Counted from the first letter of the stretch, positions 8,583 through 17,669 are shown. The stretch: DNA of 63,578 bases from Gemmatimonadota bacterium (GCA_002686955.1 NYZA01000017.1:1-63578); one strand, 5' to 3'. Notes: a model not told the origin generated them from the letters alone. Made by a program: numbers and translations.

Positions 8583-9910
8583 TGCGCTTTGCGTTCATGA
8601 TGTCATCGAGTGTTGTTGTCGCGGCCGCGGCGCTCGCCGGATGCGAGAGGGCCGAGGTAGTCGAAGTGTCTCGTCCACTTGCTCGAGGTGAAGTGGTCGA
8701 GGTGGTCGTGAGCGATCCGGCGGTCGAGACGCAGCCTTCACTTCGTGATGGTGGCGGAGAGGGTCCGCCGAGCTATTTCGCCTACCTGCCGGCGAGCGCG
8801 GAGGGGCCGCTCCCGGTGCTCTATCTCTTGTCCGATGTGGGACAGGATCAGAGCGCCTTTCCCTATTTCCTTGGGCTCGGCGCGCTGCTCGATGAGCTGA
8901 TCGAGTCGGAAGAGATCGATCCGATCTTGGTGATCATGCCGAACGGCTTGAACGAGATGGGTGGTGGCTTCTACACCGATTCGGTCCTCTTTCCCGGTGG
9001 CGACCCTTTCGCGGATGCGGCATTCGGCCCCTGGGGACTCGAGCTCTTGCGGGTGATCGAGGACGCCGAGCACCGCTTTTCGACCGATACGGAGCCTTTC
9101 GACGTCGACGCGGTGCTCGCGGGGCAGGGGTCCGCGAGGGGCAGGGCGATCGGGGGGCTGGGGATGGGGGCGTATGGAGCATTCGTTACGGCCTTGCGGG
9201 CGCCGGTCTTTGAGGCTCTGCTCCTTCACTCCGGCTTTTTTGATCTGCGGAGCGGGGTGATGGCGGACGATCCGGTGCTGGGTGAGAGTTGGGGAGACCG
9301 GCTGCTTCGAGAAAGCAACGATGTTTTGGGGAGCGATCATCTCGTGCCGGAAAGCGCGGGGTTGCGGGAGGTGGGCGAGGCGCCGATGACGCGGCTGATC
9401 TTCGCCATGGCGGCGGCTTTTTCGCCGGCGGCCGGGCCGCTAGATTCATTCGACATGGCGTCACTGATCGATACGAGCCTCGTTCACGCCGATCCCGACG
9501 GCGACCCGCTGAACAATTTCCAGTATCCGATTCGGCAGGTCGGAGGAGCCGAGACGCCCGAAGATCCGGAGGACGATCTGTGGCTGGGGGTTTGGCTACC
9601 GGTCCAGGCCGACGGGGGGATTGTCGATGGAGTGTTGCTGCGATGGAGTCTCTATTACGATCCGTCGTTCTTGGCGAGCAACGGTGGTTTGATGGGGGCG
9701 CTGGAAAATGCGGGGACCGGGCTTTGGATCGACGCCGGAACGAGGGACGAGTACGGACTCGCGGACGACGCCGAGCACTTCGCCGAAGTCGCCGGAGCTC
9801 ATCTGAGCTCGATCGTGTATGAGCAACATTCCGGGGCTCATGACGACAGAGTCAACGAGCGATTGGGGCTTTCGCTTCGCTGGGTGTCGGAGCGGATCGG
9901 TAGCGACTGA
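8579..9910 (+). CDS. Lipoprotein of the EstD/Fes-type esterase family, nucleophile serine missing
   Basis: The start ATG at 8579 overlaps the stop of the porin gene. A lipoprotein signal ends in ALAGC. The alpha/beta-hydrolase fold of the putative esterase family is recognisable: LPVLYLLSDVGQDQSAF, then ILVIMPNGLNE. At the nucleophile elbow, where the family has GLSMGG, this protein reads GLGMGAYG (codons ctg ggg atg ggg around 9160-9175), so the serine is a glycine. Candidate acid (DAGTRDEYG) and histidine (SGAHDD) residues remain. It may be a non-catalytic binding protein or use another mechanism. The pairing with the FadL-like porin suggests a role with a hydrophobic ester or surface ligand. 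Confidence 0.75.
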   Translation: MMRFAFMMSSSVVVAAAALAGCERAEVVEVSRPLARGEVVEVVVSDPAVETQPSLRDGGGEGPPSYFAYLPASAEGPLPVLYLLSDVGQDQSAFPYFLGLGALLDELIESEEIDPILVIMPNGLNEMGGGFYTDSVLFPGGDPFADAAFGPWGLELLRVIEDAEHRFSTDTEPFDVDAVLAGQGSARGRAIGGLGMGAYGAFVTALRAPVFEALLLHSGFFDLRSGVMADDPVLGESWGDRLLRESNDVLGSDHLVPESAGLREVGEAPMTRLIFAMAAAFSPAAGPLDSFDMASLIDTSLVHADPDGDPLNNFQYPIRQVGGAETPEDPEDDLWLGVWLPVQADGGIVDGVLLRWSLYYDPSFLASNGGLMGALENAGTGLWIDAGTRDEYGLADDAEHFAEVAGAHLSSIVYEQHSGAHDDRVNERLGLSLRWVSERIGSD

Positions 9911-9942
9911 TCCGCATTTCTCTCCAACTTTCGTCGCCTTGA

Positions 9943-10251
9943 CCGGGCCGCTGGAGTGCCGACATAGAAGTCCGGCACGCAACACATCTTCTTCTCGAGA
10001 CGACCTACCATCCGCGACTCCTGGCCGAGGTGGATGGGCAGCCCGCCCCGGTCGACGAGCTGACGCTGCATTTCGCCGGGATTCGCGTCGGCCGGGGTCG
10101 CCATGAAGTGAGGGTGCGCTACGAGCCGAGGCTGTGGCGCGTTTCCCTGATGTGGCTGGGCCTCGCCCTCTTCGGCGTATGGATCGGCGTGGAAGAGCTC
10201 GGCGGAAGAAAGCGAATCGAACGCCGGAACCGCGTCAGATCCGCAGCGTGA
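9943..10251 (+). pseudogene. C-terminal remnant of a YfhO-like membrane protein
   Basis: After the stop at 9940-9942 the frame is open for about 102 codons. It reads DIEVRHATHLLLETTYHP, then AEVDGQPAPVDE, GRHEVRVRYEPRLWR and one hydrophobic helix (SLMWLGLALFGVWIGV). This matches the C-terminal ending of YfhO/glycosyltransferase-39-type membrane proteins, where a soluble beta domain with a DGRPAP motif is followed by a final membrane helix. The usual preceding several hundred residues with about 12 helices are absent. The only start codon is the GTG at 10030. The end overlaps the convergent kinase gene at 10235 by 17 bases. I read it as a truncated gene. Confidence 0.7.
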
Positions 10252-11167
10252 GCGCCCCGGGCAGCACGTCGAAGGTAGCCGGGAGTCGACCGGGTTGCTC
10301 GCCATCCACGTCGAGGAGGACATTACTCCCGCCGGGAGAGTCGAGCCTGATATGAGTGGCTCGCCGCCAGAGGACCCTAGGGTCGTCGAGTGCCGATCCC
10401 CGGTAAATCTTCATGAGCAGTCCGAACGCCTCGAGGGGTGGACAATGCCCGATCGCAACGAAGTCGAGCTCCCCATCGGAAGGATCGGCGCGAGCCGCGA
10501 TCTGCATTCCCCCCCCGAAATAGCGGCAGTTGGCCACCGCCACGACGCCGGCATCGATCTCATGCCGCTCCGCTCCGTGGTTCAGATCGATCTGAACCCG
10601 CTGGGGATGGTGCCGGGCGATCGCCACGATCGATCCCGCCAAGTAGGCCACCGTGCCGGGCAGAGATTTCATCGACTCGACGTATTTCACCGTTTCGCCC
10701 CCGAGACCGGCGTCTGCGACGTTGACGCAGTGGCGGACGATGGTGGTGCCATCGTCCGTCTCGAACCGGATTCTCACTGCGTCGATCTTCTCCCTGCGAC
10801 CGCTTGCGATTCCGAGCATCGCCCGCTCGGACGATCGTGAGATGCCCAGTGTGCGGACCAGATCCCCCCCCGTTCCGGAGGGGACGATTCCGAGTTCCGC
10901 CGAAGCTCGCGCACCTCCACCTGCTCGGACGAGCCCGTCGACCACCTGAGAGATCGTGCCGTCGCCCCCGACCGCAATCACGGGTGAGCATCCCTCTCCG
11001 GCCGCGGCCTCCGCCAATCTTACTGCGTGACCGGACTCCCGGGTCGTAACCATGTCGATCTCATCGAAGAGCCGGCGGCCGAGATCTAGAATCCGAGGAA
11101 GGCGGCGGCCGGTCGCGCCCCCGCCGGAGCGGGGATTCGCGATGATGAGTGCTCGCGACCGTGTCAG
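10235..11167 (-). CDS. Diacylglycerol/lipid kinase family protein (YegS/DgkB-like)
   Basis: The product phosphorylates a lipid such as diacylglycerol or a related substrate. The conserved GGDGT motif (VIAVGGDGTISQVV), GTGGDLVRTLG and the C-terminal DVDGEQ segment are present. Translation of the frame upstream of the first ATG (11053) continues the family N-terminus: RALIIANPRSGGGATGRRL, about 38 residues. That upstream part has no ATG, GTG or TTG after the last stop. The likely start is therefore a rare codon such as the CTG at 11167, overlapping the 3' end of the preceding gene by 4 bases. With it the protein is about 310 residues, normal for the family. Confidence 0.88.
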   Translation of the reverse strand: MTRSRALIIANPRSGGGATGRRLPRILDLGRRLFDEIDMVTTRESGHAVRLAEAAAGEGCSPVIAVGGDGTISQVVDGLVRAGGGARASAELGIVPSGTGGDLVRTLGISRSSERAMLGIASGRREKIDAVRIRFETDDGTTIVRHCVNVADAGLGGETVKYVESMKSLPGTVAYLAGSIVAIARHHPQRVQIDLNHGAERHEIDAGVVAVANCRYFGGGMQIAARADPSDGELDFVAIGHCPPLEAFGLLMKIYRGSALDDPRVLWRRATHIRLDSPGGSNVLLDVDGEQPGRLPATFDVLPGALTLRI

Positions 11168-11904
11168 AAACGGATTCCAATGCTCGCCAACCAGGTCCAG
11201 CCGGTGAAATCGAGATCGTCGGTCTGGTCGTCCACGACCTCAGCGGGGTCGCTGTCGATGTTTCTCACACGGAAGAGCGTGTACGCTCCCCCGAGAGAGA
11301 TCGGAAAGTCGGGATAAGCGTCCGCGTCCAGATAAGGGAGTGTAAAGGTGATCCCGGTCCCTAGCTGCCAGAAGGTCCCCCAATCCTCGTAGTAGGTCTG
11401 ACGAATGAAGGGAAGGGAGCGGTCTCCGGTGCCGTGATTCTGAAACATGGTGCCGTTGGCCGCGCCGACATTGAATTGCCCGTAGATTTCGGTGCGGGGG
11501 GTGAAGAGAGGTCGCAGGTACTTCATCAACCCATAGATGCCCACGTAGCCCGGCTGGAGCTTGAAGTCGTCGTCGGAATCGAAGACCGCGGGAGCGTCGT
11601 CCTCCGTCACACCGAAGGCGCCGGGATTCCGCTCGCTGGCGGTCGAATAGTTCAATCCCAGGCCGACATAGGTGTAGCCCATGCTCGCCGGAATCGCCAA
11701 CGCCTGGATCTGGTACTCGAAACCGAGGAATGAATCCCCCCCGATCTCCTCTCCGGCCACCGAGAAGTTGTAGGTGGACGACGACCCCCAACGCAAAGCG
11801 AATTCTTGAGAGTGGGCGATCCACACGGCTCGTCCGGATGTCGCCCCGCACAGCACGAGGAAAGCCGACAGTCCAATCGATCTGAATGTGCTTTGGTATC
11901 TCAT
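11164..11904 (-). CDS. Outer-membrane beta-barrel protein, unknown function
   Basis: The 246-residue protein has a signal peptide (SIGLSAFLVLCGATSGRA). It then has repeated amphipathic strands rich in Tyr, Trp and Gly (MGYTYVGLGLNYS, YVGIYGLMKYLRPLF, TWLASIGIRF). It ends in Phe, the usual recognition residue for BAM-mediated insertion. The length fits an 8-10 strand barrel. It is followed with a four-base overlap by the lipid-kinase gene and lies 19 bases after ubiB, so it is probably co-transcribed. No specific function can be assigned. Confidence 0.65.
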   Translation of the reverse strand: MRYQSTFRSIGLSAFLVLCGATSGRAVWIAHSQEFALRWGSSSTYNFSVAGEEIGGDSFLGFEYQIQALAIPASMGYTYVGLGLNYSTASERNPGAFGVTEDDAPAVFDSDDDFKLQPGYVGIYGLMKYLRPLFTPRTEIYGQFNVGAANGTMFQNHGTGDRSLPFIRQTYYEDWGTFWQLGTGITFTLPYLDADAYPDFPISLGGAYTLFRVRNIDSDPAEVVDDQTDDLDFTGWTWLASIGIRF

Positions 11905-11923
11905 GCTCGAACTATAGCGCTTT

Positions 11924-13606
11924 CTACAGCCGACCCGACCTAAGAATCCCTATCACGAGCCAGACGGAGGCGAAGCCGGCCGCCCCGAAACCGGCGAGGC
12001 CGAGCGCGGACACCCCCCACAGAGTAGGACCAGCGCCAGTGCTCAACAGGATTGAAGATCCCACGACAACCGCTCCGACCACCAGTCCGAGCGTCAGCCG
12101 ATTCGACGAACGCTCCATCTCGTGCCGGAAATCCTCGAGTCCATCGTGCCGAACCACCAAGGTCTGCCGGCCCTTGCGGAGACGGTTCGTGAGCCCCTTC
12201 AACTCGCGCGGGAGAATGCGAAGGAAATCGACATAGTCGACCGCGGCATCGGCGGCCAATCCCCCAAGGCGCTCCGGGCTGTAGCGCCGGGCCAGGATCT
12301 CTTTGATGTAGGGGGCCGCCTCGGTCACCAAATCAAGCTCCGGATCGAGGCGGCAGCCGAGTGCGTCGTACATGACCAGGGTCTTGAGCAGAAGCACCAG
12401 CTCCGGTGGCGGATGGATGTCGTTGCGGTTCAACGCCCCAAATAGATCGCCGGCCATGGAGTTGATGTCGAGCTCGCCGAGGGGAACACCGTGGTAGTGG
12501 TCCAAGACCTCATCGAGGTCGACCCGAAAACGGGCCGGCGCCTCATCGTCGGGGAAGCCACCGGTTCGCTCGAAGAAGGCGATGATGCCATCCCGGTCCT
12601 TGCGGACCAGCGCGATCATCAGCAGAGCGAGCTCGTCACGAAGGTCGGCAGGCAAGCGGCCCATCATGCCGAAATCGACGGGAGCGATCGAACCGTCGTC
12701 CAACACGAAGAGATTGCCGGGATGGGGGTCCGCGTGGAAGAAACCGTCTCGGAAGACCTGCGTCAGGATCGCGTTCGTGCCGTTTCGGGCGATGGAGGGC
12801 AGATCGTGGCCCTTCTCCTCCAGGGCATCCAGGTCGGAGATCTTGATCCCCTCGACGAAGTCGAGCACCAGGATCTCCTCGGAGCCCAGCTTCCGGTGGA
12901 GACGGGGAACACTGATTCCGGGCTGTTCCTTCATGTTGGCCGCAAAGACCCGCAGGTTTCTCGCCTCGTGACGGAAATCGACCTCTTTGAGCATCGTCGA
13001 TGTCAGCTGCTCGACCACTCCGATCGGGTCGTAGCGGCGGAGCTCGGGCAGATGGCGTGCGATCAGCCTCGCCAGGTCGCGCAAGATATTCGTGTCGGTC
13101 TGAACGATGCGCACAATCTCGGGACGCCGGATCTTGACCACGACGTCGGTGCCGTCCAGGAGAGCCGCGCGGTGGACCTGCGCGATCGATGCGGCCGCCA
13201 GCGGCGGATCGTCAAATCGGGCAAAGACCCCTTCGATCGATTGCCCCAGCGTTCTTTCGACCGTTCTTCGGGCCACCACCGAGGGGATCGGAGTGGCGTG
13301 ATCGTGAAGCTTCGAGAGCTCATCGAGTAGCTCGTCAGGCAGCCCTGTAGACTGCATCGCGAGGATTTGCCCGAGCTTGACGAAGGTGGGACCGAGATCT
13401 TCGAAGGCCATTCGCAGCCGCTGCGGAAACCCGAGGCTCTCGAATGGAGTGGGACGGCGCCGCAAGATCCGTCGCCCTACATCGACATATGTGCCCAGAT
13501 CGAGGCGCTCGATCAGGTGGCCGAATCCATAGCTCAGGAAGACATTGATGATCTGCCTGTAGCGCTGGATGTTCCGATAAGTCAGATCGACCCGGGGGAT
13601 CGCCAT
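11924..13606 (-). CDS. UbiB/ABC1-family atypical kinase
   Basis: UbiB-type proteins are membrane-associated ATPases needed for isoprenoid-quinone synthesis or distribution. The 560 residues include the KxGQ signature (FVKLGQILAMQ), the Ala-rich loop AAASIAQVHRA, VVVKIRRP, the catalytic-loop equivalent HADPHPGNLF and DFGMMGRL. Two C-terminal hydrophobic helices (TLGLVVGAVVVGSSILLS and GLAGFGAAGFASVWLVIG) anchor it. As a menaquinone-pathway gene is present elsewhere in the window (58228), its quinone could be menaquinone. That is inference. The gene begins one base after the preceding gene ends, so the two form a transcription unit. Confidence 0.93.
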   Translation of the reverse strand: MAIPRVDLTYRNIQRYRQIINVFLSYGFGHLIERLDLGTYVDVGRRILRRRPTPFESLGFPQRLRMAFEDLGPTFVKLGQILAMQSTGLPDELLDELSKLHDHATPIPSVVARRTVERTLGQSIEGVFARFDDPPLAAASIAQVHRAALLDGTDVVVKIRRPEIVRIVQTDTNILRDLARLIARHLPELRRYDPIGVVEQLTSTMLKEVDFRHEARNLRVFAANMKEQPGISVPRLHRKLGSEEILVLDFVEGIKISDLDALEEKGHDLPSIARNGTNAILTQVFRDGFFHADPHPGNLFVLDDGSIAPVDFGMMGRLPADLRDELALLMIALVRKDRDGIIAFFERTGGFPDDEAPARFRVDLDEVLDHYHGVPLGELDINSMAGDLFGALNRNDIHPPPELVLLLKTLVMYDALGCRLDPELDLVTEAAPYIKEILARRYSPERLGGLAADAAVDYVDFLRILPRELKGLTNRLRKGRQTLVVRHDGLEDFRHEMERSSNRLTLGLVVGAVVVGSSILLSTGAGPTLWGVSALGLAGFGAAGFASVWLVIGILRSGRL

Positions 13607-15787
13607 CTACCGGGCTCCCTCTAGGCGGATGAGGAGTTCGACGAGCTCCAACCCGTTGTGGATGTCGACGATCTCACGGTTCTCGGCCAGGAAGAGTAGA
13701 TGATCGCGCTCCACTTCGAGATCATCCAGTAGGCGCGCCAGCTCCTTCAACGCCTTTTCGGAAGGTTCGTCGCGCGCGAGGTCGGAGACGTAGCGTCCGT
13801 CGATCTCGAGCTTTTCGTCGGTGAGATAGCGCAACCATTCGTTCGGCGCCCGCTCGCCCACGACCAGCAGCTCCCCCCATGCGGCTCGCTGCTCCGCGTC
13901 AGCCGGTACCTCGCGGGGCAAAAGCGGAAAAAGCCGAAGGTCGACATCGGCTCGCGTGAAAAGGGCCGCCTCGATCGCTTCGAGCAAGATCGAGCGCGCC
14001 AGACGATCGAGGAGAGGAACGAAGATATCGAGCCTCCTCGGAACTCTCTCCCTCGTCAGATCCAGATTCGCGCCGGAGATCTCTGGATCGAGCACCCAAT
14101 GCGCCCCTTCTCTCGTGAAGGCGGCGTCCAAGGGCTCGCCAGGATCGCTTTCCAACACGAGGGCGGGCAGATGGCGAATCCCAAGCCTGGAGATCCACCC
14201 TCGTCCGCGCGGGCGCCGTCTTTCGATTCGGCGCGGCGCGAGTCCGGGCAGTGCGGTCGCGACGACGTCGAGCAAGCGATCCTCCATCTCCGACACCGCC
14301 GTGGAGTCGTGGACCAGGACCGCCGGCAGCTCCGGCGCATCGACTCGGGAACAGTGTGCCTCACGTGTACCCCGGCCAACGCAAGTGCCGATCATCCCCC
14401 GCTTCGTGCAATGTAGATCGCTCAAGCACTCCGGCGCACCTTCGCACGACAGCTCGCCGCCGGGGAGGCCCGCGCAGAGAAGCCACTCCAATGTGAGCGG
14501 ATCGACTGCGCCCTCGTGCAGGCGATTGGCCACGAACAACGCGGGTGTCTCGTCGATGCCGAGCCGAAGGGTTCGTTCACGGTCGACGACGAGAAACGAC
14601 TCATCGGCTCCGAGGCAGTGGGAGAGCGCCAGGCGCTCGGCGCTGCTTTCGTGCGGCTCACCTCGTGAGATCGAGAGGAAGAGCGCGAGCCAATCGACGG
14701 GCTCCAGCTCATCCCTCGCGCAGCCCAAGAACCGCTCTTCGGGAGAATAGGGTCCACTATGTGGAGCTTGAAGTCGGGCCCAGAGCTCAAAGTTCCATAG
14801 AATGTTATCGCCAATCAGGCGCAGCGATTCCGCCGCCTCCTCGCAGTGGGGACAACCCAGGCTCATGTAGATATCGATGGGAGGGCGTGGCAAGGATCCT
14901 GGTCCCATACTCTCGATCCGCTCCTCCCCGATCGCCGGTGCCGCGGGCTCGCGCTCTATCGGAATCGGACGAACCCGGGGCCGAGCTCCACGCTTCAGGT
15001 CGACACGGATCAGCGATCTTCCGAGGTAGTCGAACTGGACGATCGGGATCTCTCCGGCCATGAAGGCGGGAAGGGTGCCTTGGCGGCGATGTGCGTTCAG
15101 AATCAAATCGATCTTCCCGACCGATTTGGCGAGCTCGATCGATCGCTCCTCCCCAAGGTGGGAGAGAACGATCGTCCAGTCGGCCCGAGGAGCGTCTTGC
15201 AGAGCGTCACGGGCCGCGGTGATCGGATCACCGGGAGTAAGGACGCCCTCGTAAAGAGGTTCATCCGACGTCAAGGCAACGACATTCAGTCGCACCCCGC
15301 CGCGCTCGATCCTGCGCAGGGCCGGAACCCGAGGCGTCGATGCCGACATGCGCGGTAGGTTCGCGGAGGTTAGGGGCAGAAACGATGCCAGGGTATCGAC
15401 CAAACCCGATGCGAGCTCCTCATCGCCGATAGCTACGGCGTCGTAGCCGGTCGCCGCCATGATGGCCGCGATCGCCAGGGTTCGTTCCACATCCCTCGCC
15501 CGTCCCTGCGGTTCGGGATCGTAGGGCCCGCCCGCCGCGAAGCCACCTCCATCCAGAAGGAAGAACGGAGCGTTCCCTTCAGCCCGGAGAGCCTCGATCG
15601 CGCGGGCGCGGCGAGAGGCGCCTCCGCGTCCGTCCGGATCGGGTTGAATCGCTGCGTGGAGATCGCCAGTGTAGAGGATGGTGGCATCGAGCTCTTCGGG
15701 TGCTACCGGCGCCGAGCCGCAAGAGGCGGCGAGCAGGATCGGCGCCACGATGCCCGCGGCGGGTGGCGTGAGGATCCTCAGATACAT
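13607..15787 (-). CDS. Lipoprotein: 5'-nucleotidase-like phosphatase domain fused to thioredoxin-like domains
   Basis: The 726-residue lipoprotein has a signal ending in LLAASC. Residues about 33-285 resemble the metallophosphatase domain of UshA-type 5'-nucleotidases (ILYTGDLHAA, FFLLDGGGFA, IVLSHLGEERS, LILNAHRRQG). The usual GNHEFD is replaced by AIGDEELASG, so one metal site may be incomplete. Residues from about 305 onward carry a thioredoxin/DsbA-like start, IDIYMSLGCPHCEEAAESL, with a CxxC motif and a GIDETPALFV cis-Pro-like segment. A cysteine-rich stretch and a second thioredoxin-like region (RLGIRHLPALVLE) follow. It overlaps the upstream PfkB gene by 10 bases and adjoins ubiB. It may combine periplasmic redox and phosphatase functions, but the substrate is unknown. 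Confidence 0.72.
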   Translation of the reverse strand: MYLRILTPPAAGIVAPILLAASCGSAPVAPEELDATILYTGDLHAAIQPDPDGRGGASRRARAIEALRAEGNAPFFLLDGGGFAAGGPYDPEPQGRARDVERTLAIAAIMAATGYDAVAIGDEELASGLVDTLASFLPLTSANLPRMSASTPRVPALRRIERGGVRLNVVALTSDEPLYEGVLTPGDPITAARDALQDAPRADWTIVLSHLGEERSIELAKSVGKIDLILNAHRRQGTLPAFMAGEIPIVQFDYLGRSLIRVDLKRGARPRVRPIPIEREPAAPAIGEERIESMGPGSLPRPPIDIYMSLGCPHCEEAAESLRLIGDNILWNFELWARLQAPHSGPYSPEERFLGCARDELEPVDWLALFLSISRGEPHESSAERLALSHCLGADESFLVVDRERTLRLGIDETPALFVANRLHEGAVDPLTLEWLLCAGLPGGELSCEGAPECLSDLHCTKRGMIGTCVGRGTREAHCSRVDAPELPAVLVHDSTAVSEMEDRLLDVVATALPGLAPRRIERRRPRGRGWISRLGIRHLPALVLESDPGEPLDAAFTREGAHWVLDPEISGANLDLTRERVPRRLDIFVPLLDRLARSILLEAIEAALFTRADVDLRLFPLLPREVPADAEQRAAWGELLVVGERAPNEWLRYLTDEKLEIDGRYVSDLARDEPSEKALKELARLLDDLEVERDHLLFLAENREIVDIHNGLELVELLIRLEGAR

Positions 15788-16716
15788 GCTCGAGCGGCGA
15801 GCAGATCAAAACTCGGCAAGCCCTTCGGCCACCCGGCAATGCCGCATTGCGCCGCCGCGGCGTGGCCGGCGAGGCGGGCCGACGCCTCGATCGAAAAGCC
15901 CCGCATCAGCCCGGCCAGGAGCGCCGCGCCGTGCACGTCTCCGCATCCCGTCGGGTCGAGAGCCTCGCCGGTGAGGACGGGAGCGATCGATTGCGGCGCC
16001 GCGCTCGCCTCAAACACGATCGAGCCTCTCTCTCCCAGTGTGACGACCAGAGCGCCTATCCCCGCGGCATGAACCTCGCACGCGATTCTCTCCAGCTCAT
16101 CGGCAGGCGCCGGGATCGGGTCGCCACCGCGTCCCGCGAGCACGCGCGCCTCTTCCTCGTTGACCTGCAGGACGTCGACCCCTTCGAGGAAGCTCCTCCA
16201 ACCGGGAAGCGCTCGTCGCCTGGATCGGTGTCCTCGATCGTCCCTATTCAGGGTGAGACTGTGCAAATCTACGATCAGGGGGCCCAGCACGCTCTTCCGC
16301 AGCCGCGGCAAAGAGTCCGGCGGAGCATCCTCACCGGAGATGAAGTTGAAGAGCAGCCCGGTCGCGCCCGCGGCAAGCCTGAGGATCTCTTCGATATCGA
16401 GCGGGGAGGGAAGCGAGCATGCTCGCTCGCAACGATTCCCGGCGCCGTGGTAGCGAAGCTCGACCTGGTATCTGCCCGAGCGCACCGGCACGATCCCTTC
16501 GCAACGCACACCGCGCAGTCCCGACAGAATCTCTTGTAGCTCCGCGCAGGAATCGCGGTCGACCCTGGAGATGGGAACGATGCTCGTCTCTTCCGGCAGG
16601 AGCGAGGAGAGGGCAGCGACACAGTGCATGAGTCCCCCAGGACCCTGAAAGAGCACCTCTCCCGATCGGTCGCGAATCAGATCCCAGGCGAAAGTGCCGA
16701 CGACAGCGGCGCGCAT
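15778..16716 (-). CDS. PfkB-family carbohydrate kinase
   Basis: This is a ribokinase-fold sugar or nucleoside kinase of 312 residues. The N-terminal strand AAVVGTFAWDLI, FQGPGGLMHCVAAL and the anion-hole/catalytic signature DPTGCGDVHGAALLAG are visible; the more common form is DTTGAGD, and the catalytic Asp is kept. VLQVNEEEARVLAG matches the family's N-E motif. The substrate cannot be deduced. It overlaps the ROK-family gene by one base upstream and the phosphatase-thioredoxin gene downstream, so the three are probably translationally coupled. Confidence 0.85.
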   Translation of the reverse strand: MRAAVVGTFAWDLIRDRSGEVLFQGPGGLMHCVAALSSLLPEETSIVPISRVDRDSCAELQEILSGLRGVRCEGIVPVRSGRYQVELRYHGAGNRCERACSLPSPLDIEEILRLAAGATGLLFNFISGEDAPPDSLPRLRKSVLGPLIVDLHSLTLNRDDRGHRSRRRALPGWRSFLEGVDVLQVNEEEARVLAGRGGDPIPAPADELERIACEVHAAGIGALVVTLGERGSIVFEASAAPQSIAPVLTGEALDPTGCGDVHGAALLAGLMRGFSIEASARLAGHAAAAQCGIAGWPKGLPSFDLLAARACI

Positions 16717-17669
16717 CAGCTCCCTTCCATGGCGACCCGGGCGGCGCCGATGAGGCCCGCGTCATTCCCCAAAGTGCAGGGTCCGATCTCGGCGCAGGCT
16801 CTGAGCCCGGCGAACGATCTTCGCTCTACCTCTTTGCGAATCGGTACCAGTAGAGACTCCCCCGCGCGGGCGCCACCGCCACCGAAGAGTACGAGCTGCG
16901 GGTTGAGTACATTGATCAGATTCGCCGTGCCGATGCCGAGATAGCGACCGCTTTCTTCGAGCACGCGTAGCGCAACCGGATCGTCTTCCTCGCAGGCCAA
17001 GCTCACCGTCTCAGCGCTGATGGCGGCGGGGTCACCCCCGGCCAGATCGAGCATGCGTGTCTCGAACCCCTTCTGGACCTTCTCTCGCGCTCGCGCGGCC
17101 ATCGCCGGCGCCGACGCGAGAACCTCAAGGCAGCCCTGATTGCCGCAGGCGCACACCGGCCCGTTCGGCTCGATCGTCATATGACCCACTTCACCGGCGC
17201 TGAAAGCGCTGCCGCGATAGAGACGCCCTCCGAGAATCAATCCTCCGCCGATCCCGGTTCCGACCGTCAAGACGATCAGGTCCCGTGCTTCCCGACCAGC
17301 CCCGACCCATGACTCGCCCAGAGCCGCGGCATTAGCATCGTTTTCCAGGAAGACCGGGAGCTCGCATTTCTTGGCGAGATCCGTCGCCAGGGGTCGGTTA
17401 TCGAATCCCTCCAGGTTGGGCGATTCGATGATGACCCCCCGCTCCGCATCGAGCGGACCGGGTGCTCCCACTCCGATTCCGACAACCGAGCGGGAGCCGA
17501 TCATGAGCCGCAGACCGTCAGCGATCCGATCGACTACGACTTCGTATCCGTCTTCGACCGTCGTCGGCACCTCCAAACGCTCCAGAACCTCTCCCTTCTC
17601 GGAGAGAAGCCCGAGGAGTGTGTTCGTACCCCCCAGATCGACCGCGGCAAAAACGCGCGACTTCGCCAT
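16716..17669 (-). CDS. ROK-family sugar kinase, probably glucokinase
   Basis: This 317-residue ROK protein phosphorylates a hexose, most often glucose. It has the phosphate-1 loop (AAVDLGGTNTLLGL), the catalytic segment FLENDANAAALGE, VGTGIGGGLILGG and the zinc motif GHM followed by CACGNQGCLE. There is no helix-turn-helix N-terminal domain, so it is a kinase and not a repressor. It lies in a run with a PfkB kinase. The maltodextrin locus far downstream would supply glucose, consistent with glucokinase. Confidence 0.9.
   Translation of the reverse strand: MAKSRVFAAVDLGGTNTLLGLLSEKGEVLERLEVPTTVEDGYEVVVDRIADGLRLMIGSRSVVGIGVGAPGPLDAERGVIIESPNLEGFDNRPLATDLAKKCELPVFLENDANAAALGESWVGAGREARDLIVLTVGTGIGGGLILGGRLYRGSAFSAGEVGHMTIEPNGPVCACGNQGCLEVLASAPAMAARAREKVQKGFETRMLDLAGGDPAAISAETVSLACEEDDPVALRVLEESGRYLGIGTANLINVLNPQLVLFGGGGARAGESLLVPIRKEVERRSFAGLRACAEIGPCTLGNDAGLIGAARVAMEGS

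Noticed and set aside
12491-13330. Plus-strand open frame of 279 codons inside ubiB
   Set aside because: It lies wholly antisense to UbiB with conserved motifs; the translation is low-complexity in V, D and R.
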